Translations under genes and position numbers: made by a program
Shown: one piece after another, positions 17,252-26,916 of the stretch
Layout of the letters: every line of letters starts with the position of its first letter
Position numbering within the stretch: position 1 is the first letter of the stretch
The notes under the pieces: generated by a model
The model's input: only the letters and a program-made list of their open reading frames with translations
Databases searched by the model: none
Told to the model about the DNA's origin: nothing
Assembly: GCA_009731375.1 (NCBI GenBank)
Contig: BJOX01000362.1
Span: 413,411-477,410, forward strand
Origin: Paulinella micropora
Taxonomy: Eukaryota; Cercozoa; Imbricatea; Euglyphida
Length of the DNA stretch: 64,000 bases
Reading direction: 5' to 3'

Positions 17252-17342
17252 NNNNNNNNNNNNNNNNNNNNNNNNNCCCCCACCCCCCCCCCCCCCAAAC
17301 ACACACACACACACACACACCAAACATACACGCATACCTGTC

Positions 17343-17416
<74 letters not shown>

Positions 17417-17461
17417 GCCTGTCTGCCTGCTGCCTGTCTGTCTGTCTGTCTAAATATCTAT

Positions 17462-17508
<47 letters not shown>

Positions 17509-17578
17509 ATCTATCTTATCTATCTTATCTATCTTATCTATCTTATCTATCTTATCTATCTTATCTATCTTATCTATC

Positions 17579-17616
<38 letters not shown>

Positions 17617-17751
17617 CTATCTACCTACCTACCTATATATCTATCTATCCACCTATCTGTCTATCTAAGCCTGGTATATGTACATACAAAGGCAGGATAG
17701 TGGAAGCATATAAAGAACAGGGTTAGTTACTTACTTGAAGTAGATGCCCAT
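15516..17751 (-). CDS. Small four-cysteine zinc-ribbon protein (five exons, complete)
   Basis: Five minus-strand exons join in phase: 17765-17735 (start ATG at 17751), 17179-17132, 16388-16345, 16053-15961 and 15538-15516 (stop TAA). All acceptors are AG; donors are GTAAGT, GTCAAC, GTTGCA and GTACAG. The predicted protein is 74 residues, starting MGIYFKYKCPSC. It has a CX2C-X16-CX2C zinc ribbon (C9, C12, C29, C32; both knuckles read CPSC, the second followed by GH). After that comes an acidic, phenylalanine-containing tail, [18 protein letters not shown], ending IELPEL. Such ribbons usually bind one zinc and mediate contacts with nucleic acid or protein, but the family is not recognised. Introns consist almost wholly of GTAT, TATC and GT arrays plus a C run and a 25-base gap. 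The upstream boundary of exon 1 is an acceptor-like AG, so a 5' untranslated exon is likely further right. Phase agreement across four introns is the main support. Confidence 0.6.
15810..15897 (-). pseudogene. Broken duplicate of zinc-ribbon gene exon 4
   Basis: Near-identical copy of 15961-16053 with both splice sites kept (TAG before it, GTACAG after it) but missing 5 bases near 15860, so its frame is lost. It lies between exon 4 and the last exon. If spliced in, it would truncate the protein. Confidence 0.75.
16085..17131. repeat. GTAT/CATA and TG microsatellites in zinc-ribbon introns
   Basis: CA, TA and GTAT arrays with GCAT variants, plus a GTAA array (16841-16870) and a GTAG array (17066-17110). 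They are interrupted only by the 44-bp exon at 16345-16388. Confidence 0.9.
17205..17665. repeat. Poly-C, gap and TATC/CTGT arrays in zinc-ribbon intron 1
   Basis: A C run (17205-17251), a 25-base gap (17252-17276), another C run, (AC)n, then TATC, TGTC and CTTAT arrays. Confidence 0.9.
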
Positions 17752-17765
17752 GCCACTCGAACTGT

Positions 17766-18420
17766 CTACAGGCACGACATGTCAAATGATAAATGCGTCA
17801 ATATATTCATCGATCAAGTGCACAGATGAATAGATAAGTAAGTAAGTAAACGAAGAAACATTAGATAAATTACATGCATGACGTACGCAGCAGACATAAG
17901 TGTAGATTACCTTAATGCACATTGCAAACATGAAATATTTTGCAAGTATTACAACATTCATGACACAAATTGTATTTCATACATGCATGAATAATATACA
18001 TACGTATTGCATAAGTAGCGTAAATTGCATATTTGTTACATCATCTCTTTTCAAGACAAATTCAATACATATATTTTGCATCGATTAGTACATACATTAC
18101 ATAAAATTACCTTAATTCATGCACGTTTGTATATTCCAGCTCATATATACATTACATGCATGCATTATGCTCAGCCAGGCCAGAACGGAGGTTGGCTGTG
18201 CGCAACAACATCTCACCTCTGAACAGAGCCGCAAAAAGCGTCTAATTTATCTCCAAGTTGATCGGCACAGCTTTGACAGTGGATTTGCGACTGCATGCGA
18301 GCTCTGCATGCTGGCGAACAATGAATGTAGTACTGAATGTGTGTGTAATTTTATGTAATTTATGGCGTGATACATCATACATGCAAAGATCCGTGCAATT
18401 GCATAATATGAGGCTTGAAT
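17766..18420. other. Unassigned island upstream of the zinc-ribbon gene
   Basis: AT-rich sequence with many ATGCA and TACAT words. A more balanced stretch at 18165-18335 may hold 5' exons or the promoter of the minus-strand gene. No open frame there could be joined with confidence. Confidence 0.4.
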
Positions 18421-18690
18421 TGCAATAAAATGTGATGTAATGTGATGTAATGTGATGTAATGTGATGTAATGTGATGTAATGTGATGTAATGTGATGCAA
18501 TATGCTAGTAATGTAATGTAATGTAATGTCATGTAATGTGATGTGATGGAATAGAATGGAATGTAATGGAATGGAATATACTTAATAATTTAATGTAATG
18601 TAATATAATGTAATGTAATGTAATTTTCAGAATGTAATGTAATGTAATGTAATGTAACGTAAGATCTAATGTAATGTAATGTAATGTTCC
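18421..18690. repeat. Pentanucleotide/decanucleotide TAATG satellite
   Basis: First (GTGATGTAAT)n, then (GTAAT)n with GGAAT variants. A similar ATTAC/AGTAC array occurs at 59775-59970. Confidence 0.9.
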
Positions 18691-18769
18691 ATTACATACT
18701 AGCATACAAGATCTCATACATACAGACATGCATATATATTACATACACATTTAACATAGATATGTACGT

Positions 18770-19224
18770 ACATCATACATACATACATGCATACATACAT
18801 ACATACATACATACATACATACATACATACATACATACACATACATGCATACATATGTACATACATACATACATACAAAATACATACACACATACATATA
18901 ACTCACATATACATACATACATACATACATACATACATACACACATACATACATACATACATGCATACATACACACATACACACATACATACACACATAC
19001 ATACATACATACATAGATACATACATAGATACATACATACATACATACATGTATACATAAATACATGTGTGTGTGTGTGTGTGTGTCTGTGTGTGTGTGT
19101 GTGTGTATCTGTGTATGCATCTGTGTATGTATGCATGCATGTATGTATGTATGTATGTATGTATGTATGTATGTATGTATGCATGTATGTATGTATGTAT
19201 GTATGTATGTATGTATGTATTATG

Positions 19225-19256
<32 letters not shown>

Positions 19257-19374
19257 TGTATGTACATATGTTTGTATGTATGTATGTATGTATGTATGTA
19301 TGCATGTATGTATGTATTTATGTATGTATGTATGGTATGTATGTATGTATGGTATGTATGTGTGTATGGCACGG

Positions 19375-19406
<32 letters not shown>

Positions 19407-19740
19407 TGTATGTATGTCTGTCTGTCTGTCTGTCTGTCTGCCCGAATGCCTACCTGTGCCTGTCTGTCTGTCTGTATGTCTGTAAGTATGTATGTATGTA
19501 TGTGTGTATGTATGTCTGTCTGTCTGTCTGTCTGTCTCTGTATGTATGTATGTATGTATGTACATTGTATGCATGTATGTATTTATGTATGTATGTATGT
19601 ATGTATGTATCTATGTATCTATGTATGTATATTTATGTATGTATGCATGTATTTATGTATGTATGTATGCATGCATGCATGTATGTATGTATGTATGTAT
19701 GTATGTATGTATGCATGTATGTATGTATGTATTCATGTAC
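18770..19740. repeat. CATA then GTAT/GTCT microsatellite block
   Basis: CATA arrays to about 19060, TG run to 19125, GTAT arrays with GCAT and GTCT variants to 19735. It forms an inverted arrangement of the same tetranucleotide. Confidence 0.92.
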
Positions 19741-19765
19741 TACAGGGGCAATAAGTGGTTTTGAC

Positions 19766-21366
<1,601 letters not shown>

Positions 21367-21767
21367 TTGGGTACATTGATTACCGACAAGAGTTCAGAGG
21401 CAAAACAATCCAACTTTGACATCATCGTTCTCTGTCAGTCAGAGTGCTACGACAATGCTAAAGCTGTCCTTTGAAAGGTCATGACAACTAATATGCTCAT
21501 TTCCATATCTGGATAATTGAGTCACGGAGAAAGACGAGTCCAAAAGTTGATGCTTGTCAGCTGAGTCTCAGGCTTGTTGCAAGGTTTCCAGTCACGCTGA
21601 ACTTTGGTTCACGAGCGTTCAAGCTAGTATATTAACTTATTAATACGTTTTTTCGGAAATCAAGTTTGATGACTTGAATTTCAAAAGGCTGCCACTTCAT
21701 GTTCCTCAGCCCTGTGCCCGACCGTACTATTAACCCTGACCCTAGCTGATATGACATCAAGTTGGGC
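21367..21767. other. 3' flank of the plus-strand small membrane protein gene
   Basis: Non-repetitive sequence up to the CAAT target site of retroelement B. No open frame or other element is supported. Confidence 0.5.
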
Positions 21768-21771
21768 CAAT

Positions 21772-21989
21772 TGTGGACATCACCCCCCGAATTATCCGGT
21801 AAAAAACTTATTTATAGATTTCGTCTGGCCGGACACGTCTGAAATGCCAATTTGATCCTGGTCTTTTGGCGGCTTTTTGTCTTTGCGTCACTGAGCTAAT
21901 ATAACGAGACATCATTCTCTTTTTTGAGGACTGTGTTTGGTTATATTACCGACTTACTCTTCCATTGAGCTATCGTTGGGGATAGTACA
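21772..21989 (+). repeat. 5' LTR of retroelement B
   Basis: 218 bp, TG...CA ends, about 97 percent identical to 42380-42601. It shares CACTGAGCTAAT, ACGAGACATCATTCTC and GAGCTATCGTTGGGG blocks with the LTRs of element A, showing common ancestry. Confidence 0.95.
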
Positions 21990-21991
21990 TT

Positions 21992-22000
21992 TGGAGTCCA
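21992..22000 (+). promoter_or_regulatory. Primer-binding site of element B
   Basis: TGGAGTCCA begins two bases after the LTR. TGG pairs with the CCA end of a tRNA primer. The same nine bases start the site in element A. The tRNA was not identified. Confidence 0.7.
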
Positions 22001-22669
22001 TAGCTAAAGGCTGATTTCTTTTCTGATCTGTCGTACAGACATCAGATAAGCACAAATTTATTTTTCGCNNNNNNNNNNGGATTTGCACAAATGAATTTTT
22101 CGCTGATCTGTCGCACAGACATCAGACGAAAACAAACACTCCTACTCATCCTCAAAGAAAAAACTTACAAACAAGCAATCAATTTCTCACAAGCTGGCAT
22201 AACCTTTAGCCCTTGTGCACATTTGGCTTCTGTGTGCTCTTCTACAAGACACCAGACCACACCTACTCCACTCCCTCTAGCTGCTTGCATAAAGCCAAGT
22301 AGGACAAGTGCGAAACAAACATCAGACAAACACACAGACAGAGGAAAAACGAGCAAAGCACTCCCACTCTCTGTTCTGAACCATTTTCCTTACATTTTCT
22401 CTGCAGAAACCAGAGGAGATTGCACATCTCTCACACAAGAGCAAGACAAATATCGAAGCACTGTCCGACGACAGACTGACTTCTACAAAACAGCTCTTTT
22501 GACCAAACTATCGTTATCTCTGTGTAGGGCCTGACGCCCCATAACTATTTCAACAGAGAAAAGGAAGAAGGAGAAGAAGGTTGCATAGAGTGATTAGAAT
22601 AACAGAGGAAAAAAAGAAGAAAAAAAAAGCAGACGTGACTCTCATAACATAATGTCTATGTGTATGTGC
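22001..22669 (+). other. 5' leader of retroelement B
   Basis: Non-coding leader. A segment containing GATCTGTCG(T/C)ACAGACATCAGA occurs on both sides of a 10-base gap (22069-22078), so the gap may hide a short tandem duplication. The leader continues to the palindrome that starts the piggyBac-like insertion. Confidence 0.6.
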
Positions 22670-22691
22670 ATGGATACCATATGGTATCCAT
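22670..22691. repeat. 22-bp perfect palindrome, left end of the piggyBac-like element
   Basis: Perfect inverted repeat with centre ACCATATGGT. The matching palindrome is at 36144-36159. Confidence 0.85.
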
Positions 22692-22923
22692 AATTATTAA
22701 TATTCCGGATCAGAAAAAAATAATAGAATCATAAAACTTTATTACTATGATATTGTTATTAAACTTTGTTTTCCTGTCACCCAAAGTAAGAAAAATTTAT
22801 TTACATAAGTGAAAAGGCGCATGCCTTACTGTCAGAGAGCCCCCGCCCCAAAGTCATTTTTACCCCTGATACCAGGTGGTATCTAGTGTTTAAACGATTT
22901 GAAAATGCTCAAAATCACTTACG

Positions 22924-23197
22924 CTATTTTTTTTTGCTGGTTTTTCCGTATTGCTTGTGCCAGGCGTGACATGTGCGACCTTCGCCACTGCACAGTGGCA
23001 TATCGTGGCCACAGGAGGCGCAATAATAACTCGTCATGGACACCCTCCTCTCAGAAAAAGCGTACAGGCAAACACGGCACCTACGCCTCTTTGGCCTCTC
23101 CGTGCTCTGGCTGTATGTGCGACCGGCCTCCTGCTTTTCAAAGGATATCTGCACAGTTCCATGCACGGGGTGAACGGAGGGGCGACAGGAGCGAGGT
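22924..23197 (-). CDS. C-terminal zinc-binding domain of the piggyBac-like transposase (separated fragment)
   Basis: Minus-strand frame with RRRCRVCLYAFSERR, SYYCASCGHDMPLC, then RTCHAWHK. The cysteine/histidine spacing C-X2-C-X15-C-X2-C-X6-C-X6-C-X3-H fits the C-terminal cysteine-rich domain that piggyBac transposases use to bind their terminal repeats. It is the last part of the gene whose catalytic part is at 33809-35226. Retroelement A was inserted between them at the GAGG target site. Read alone it is a fragment without function. Confidence 0.8.
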
Positions 23198-23433
23198 GTA
23201 GGCATCACCCCCCGGATAGCCGGTAAAAAATACCTTTTCCTGGTGACAGGTGCACCAGCTTGTTTTTAGTATTATTTGTCCATTTTGGACCTGATGCCAT
23301 TTTATTCCTGGTCTGTTGCCGTTTTCCTTTTTGGCTTCACTTAGCTAATACAACGAGACATCATTCTCATTCTTGAGGACTGTGTTTGGTTGTATTACCG
23401 ACTTTTTTCCGAGCTATCGTTGGGGGCATTACA
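23198..23433 (+). repeat. 5' LTR of retroelement A
   Basis: 236 bp, TGTAGGCATCACC...GGGGGCATTACA, about 97-98 percent identical to 33572-33808. Confidence 0.96.
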
Positions 23434-23435
23434 TT

Positions 23436-23447
23436 TGGAGTCCACAT
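23436..23447 (+). promoter_or_regulatory. Primer-binding site of element A
   Basis: TGGAGTCCACAT, two bases after the LTR, with the same spacing and start as in element B. Confidence 0.7.
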
Positions 23448-24219
23448 CACTAGGGTGATGTCTTTCTGCTTTGCCACACAGGCAACAGAGTGAATTTTCA
23501 CTGACCTGTCTCACACGGGGACGTCAGACGAAAACAAATACTCCAACACAGCTCCCTCATAACTCTTTCACAAAACAAATAATTTGATTGGTCTCAAGCA
23601 GGTGTCTCGTACCCTCTAGCCCAATCAGTATCTGTGTGCTCACAAGGAGACATCAGATACAAACTCTCTGTCGTTCTTGCTGTTCTCACACAGAGACCAA
23701 GAAGAAGGAGGTGGACAGAAGAGTGAAGGAACACACACAAAACACAAACAAGCATAGGGACAGGAGCACAACACTCTACCCTTCTAGTTTGTGCATTTAT
23801 CTGGATTATCTCACACATACGTCAGCGTATTTTTGCAAATCTCTGATCGTTTTCTAAAGGTAGGTCTGAGAACCTATCCGACCGACTGTCGACTTCTCAA
23901 GGAGAGCTTTTCTATCTTCTCTATTACTATCTGTGTGTAGGTCCAAGTGCCTCATACTAGATACAATATAGAAAAGAAGGAGGAGAAAGTAATCTGAGTA
24001 AGGAGAACAAGAAATCGGAGAAAGTCTCAAAGACTATTTTTCTCAAACAAAAACAAACATACAAACAGTGTTTCATAGAGGACAGGGAATCTTATCCTAC
24101 CCTCTCTATTAGTTTCTCTCTTCACTAGTCAATCGACTGAAGGAGGAACAGAACACAAACGAACAAAAACCAAACATAGGAGCTGACACTGTCCTCCTGT
24201 TGATCACTACTACGACATC
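23448..24219 (+). other. 5' leader of retroelement A
   Basis: About 770 bases of non-coding leader between primer-binding site and gag. It contains a CAGACGAAAACAAA(T/C)ACTCC block shared with the leader of element B. Confidence 0.7.
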
Positions 24220-26916
24220 ATGTCGACAGAGACCGCCGAAGTGAGTGAATTCTCGGAGGCAGATCAAAGAAGAGAAGAAGAAGAAGCAGGAGGAGGAGGA
24301 GGAAGAGGATTGAATGAAGGAGGAGGAGGAGGATTGAATGAAGGAGGAGGAGGAGATGAAGGAGTAGGAGGAGGAGTAGAAGAGGGCTGGGATGATGAAG
24401 GAAGATATGGAGGAGACGAAGATGAAGGAGGATTTGAACAAGAAGAGACGGGAGGAGGAGGAGCATATGGTAATCCCTTACCACCTGCCTACACGGGAGG
24501 AGGAGGACGAAAAATGATCGACTTGATTCATAGTGATGGAGAGGAGATCACAGTGGAGGAACAACAGTGGGTGCAAGACCACTATGACCTCACTAAAGAA
24601 GAGTTTGATAACAAGATGGGGGTAGAGAAGGATACCTATGTGTGGATCCCTCAGGATCAAAGAAGAGAGAAAAGTCGTGCTAAAAAGGATGTCTATATCC
24701 TATTATCAAACACAGCACAGCTCCTCGGCAAACTGGTCTCTGATCCAGAAGAGAGAAAGAAGATACAGCATATCAAGTTTGGGGACACACACACCCACCT
24801 TGAATTACTCGATGCTATCTTTGGGGTGTACACTCAAACCCTGATTTGGGAACGTACATACGGCCCACGATGTGAGGGTTACCTCCAGTACACAAACCCA
24901 AGAGCAACGGCCAGATTCCTCGCGACTGGTCAGGAGGCAGTCGATGTAACAAAAATGAAGACCAATCTGGGTTCGAAAAACTCGAGTGGCATATTTCATT
25001 TTTTTACAATGGAAATAAAGGCCTTGGAGGAGGGGAAGGCAGAGATGGAAAAAAGCATTAAGGCAGCAGGAGAAACTCATCCTGTGATTGATGAGTTAGA
25101 GAAGACCGACAGAGTTCTGACCAAGATCAGACTGTTGATGGGTGCGTTACTGCACAAGGAGGCATGGAAGAGATGGATTCCTACCAAGGATCACTCTGTC
25201 CTTAAATCACTTAGTAACGCACCACCGGTCGCCAACAAAGCAGGTGTTGACCAATATGTGGAGAAATATAATTTTCTCAGATCTGCTTCTGAATTGGTGG
25301 CCTTTATCACTCATGCTCAAAAGCTGGTGATATCTGAGAAGAAGAAGGCGAAAGAGAATGAGGAGTTCGAGAAGACGATGAGACTGGAAAGAATGAAAGC
25401 AAAAGTGAGTGGTGCAAAGACACACCCTCCGACATATTTGACCCCACCAGCTCCTGCCCCACCAGCCCCTGCACCCTCGGGCTCAACTACGGTGGTGGTC
25501 ACAAACACGGAGAAGAAGGACAGACAGAACATCATAAATGCCTTCAAGGGGAAGAAAGGAGGAGTGGCAAGTCTCATGCTATATGCCAAGACGAGCTCAG
25601 ACAAAGACTCTGATGCTTCGCTTTTGAGCAAGCTCAAAGAGATCAATGCCTGCATGAAGGCTTTTCCTTGCGACGAAACGCAGGAATACGAGGCCCTTGT
25701 TACTGTTTTTGACCAATCTCTAGTCTCGGAGGGATTTGATCTGACACAGTACAAGTTTTTGAGAAAGAAGGAGGAGATTAAGAGAAACAATGCAACAGGC
25801 CTAGACGCTCAGTGTGAACTGGCGGTGGCCACACTCATTTCATATTTTCAATCTCATGGATACCAGCATCTCTGCACTGGTACTCTCATAGGATTTGAAA
25901 TCTTTGAGACAGTGGCGATGAGTTTGAGGAGTGCTGTTGGCTTGGCGGCGACCCTTACGGAGGTAGTTTCCTCCTATGGGCTATTCTATGGCCGCAAGTC
26001 GATCATCCTCTATTTCTTTTCGGCGTTACACACAGTTAACCCGAGTAAGCTTACTCAGCTCATACAACAATGCTCGACGTTTAGCTCAGTGAAGTCCAAG
26101 AACTTCCTCGAGACACACGTGTTCGAAAATACGGTTCAAAGCGTTGCTCCGTCAGCACTGTTTCAAGAAGTGATGAGTGCATGCTCAAACATGGACTCGC
26201 TCACGGAGGCACATACGGCACAGGCAGGCGGTGTACCTGTTGGCGCACAAGCCACGTACACAAACAGAGTTGCCGGTTGGAAGAGACAGAGAGAGCCAGA
26301 CCTGAAGACCGCATGTTGGAGGTGGTTCGCGGGCTTGCAGTGTAAGGCACAGATGGAGAACAGAGACTGCTCTTTCAATCATGATAGGCAGAACCCAACA
26401 GCAAGGGCAAATTTTCTGAGCAGGACGGAAGGCAAGGAACCGGGCCTTTTCAATATGCTTCAGATTGCCGCTGTGAACGAAGGTTGGTATGCCAATATGT
26501 GTGATGATGAGGAGTTACGAGAGGCAATCATTACCTACATGAAGAGGATGAAGGAGAAGAAGGAGGAAAGGGAGAGACAAAAGAACTTAAAGGCCTCTCA
26601 AAGAGGACGAGAAGGAGGAGCAGGAGCAGGAGGAGGAGGAGGAGGAGGAGGAGGAGGACGAGGACGAGGAACATGGAGAGGAGCCTCGAGGTGGCAGGGA
26701 ACCCCTCAGAGAGGAAGAGGAGGAGGTCGGGGATATACCCCTTATGGAGGGAGAGCTGTTCGAGCTCCAGCCCCCCCACCCAGAGGAGGAGGAGGCTCGT
26801 GGGCAAGCTCCAACCCAAATTTCGGTCGAGCTCAGGCCTACAACACTGCCTCGGAGACCGATACGTCATCCTACCCGGACACTACTCAAGGTAATCGTTT
26901 CGAGGTGGTGGAATGA
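24220..26916 (+). CDS. gag: Gag polyprotein of element A
   Basis: 898 residues from the first ATG of the element. The N-terminal 90 residues are acidic and glycine-rich (EE/GGGG runs). A largely helical middle (about 100-690) would be the capsid region. A single CCCH-type finger lies at residues 699-721 (C699, C708, C717, H721, in KTACWRWFAGLQC ... DCSFNH), where most Ty3 Gag proteins have CCHC knuckles. Residues about 790-855 are arginine/glycine-rich (RGREGG, RGRGTWRG, GRGGGRG), like an RNA-binding RGG box. The frame ends at TGA 26914-26916. The same frame continues open into pol, so Gag-Pol is probably made by stop-codon readthrough. Function by family: packaging of element RNA into particles. 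Confidence 0.9.
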   Translation: MSTETAEVSEFSEADQRREEEEAGGGGGRGLNEGGGGGLNEGGGGDEGVGGGVEEGWDDEGRYGGDEDEGGFEQEETGGGGAYGNPLPPAYTGGGGRKMIDLIHSDGEEITVEEQQWVQDHYDLTKEEFDNKMGVEKDTYVWIPQDQRREKSRAKKDVYILLSNTAQLLGKLVSDPEERKKIQHIKFGDTHTHLELLDAIFGVYTQTLIWERTYGPRCEGYLQYTNPRATARFLATGQEAVDVTKMKTNLGSKNSSGIFHFFTMEIKALEEGKAEMEKSIKAAGETHPVIDELEKTDRVLTKIRLLMGALLHKEAWKRWIPTKDHSVLKSLSNAPPVANKAGVDQYVEKYNFLRSASELVAFITHAQKLVISEKKKAKENEEFEKTMRLERMKAKVSGAKTHPPTYLTPPAPAPPAPAPSGSTTVVVTNTEKKDRQNIINAFKGKKGGVASLMLYAKTSSDKDSDASLLSKLKEINACMKAFPCDETQEYEALVTVFDQSLVSEGFDLTQYKFLRKKEEIKRNNATGLDAQCELAVATLISYFQSHGYQHLCTGTLIGFEIFETVAMSLRSAVGLAATLTEVVSSYGLFYGRKSIILYFFSALHTVNPSKLTQLIQQCSTFSSVKSKNFLETHVFENTVQSVAPSALFQEVMSACSNMDSLTEAHTAQAGGVPVGAQATYTNRVAGWKRQREPDLKTACWRWFAGLQCKAQMENRDCSFNHDRQNPTARANFLSRTEGKEPGLFNMLQIAAVNEGWYANMCDDEELREAIITYMKRMKEKKEERERQKNLKASQRGREGGAGAGGGGGGGGGGRGRGTWRGASRWQGTPQRGRGGGRGYTPYGGRAVRAPAPPPRGGGGSWASSNPNFGRAQAYNTASETDTSSYPDTTQGNRFEVVE
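26914..26916 (+). promoter_or_regulatory. Probable readthrough stop codon between gag and pol
   Basis: The in-frame TGA is followed by CTG GAG GGG. The frame stays open on both sides for hundreds of codons, with no shift between gag and the protease region. TGA followed by C is a known leaky context. Confidence 0.6.

Noticed and set aside
22899-23226. Plus-strand frames of 90-100 codons with several cysteines
   Set aside because: They are the complement of the piggyBac cysteine-rich domain, whose spacing only makes sense on the minus strand.
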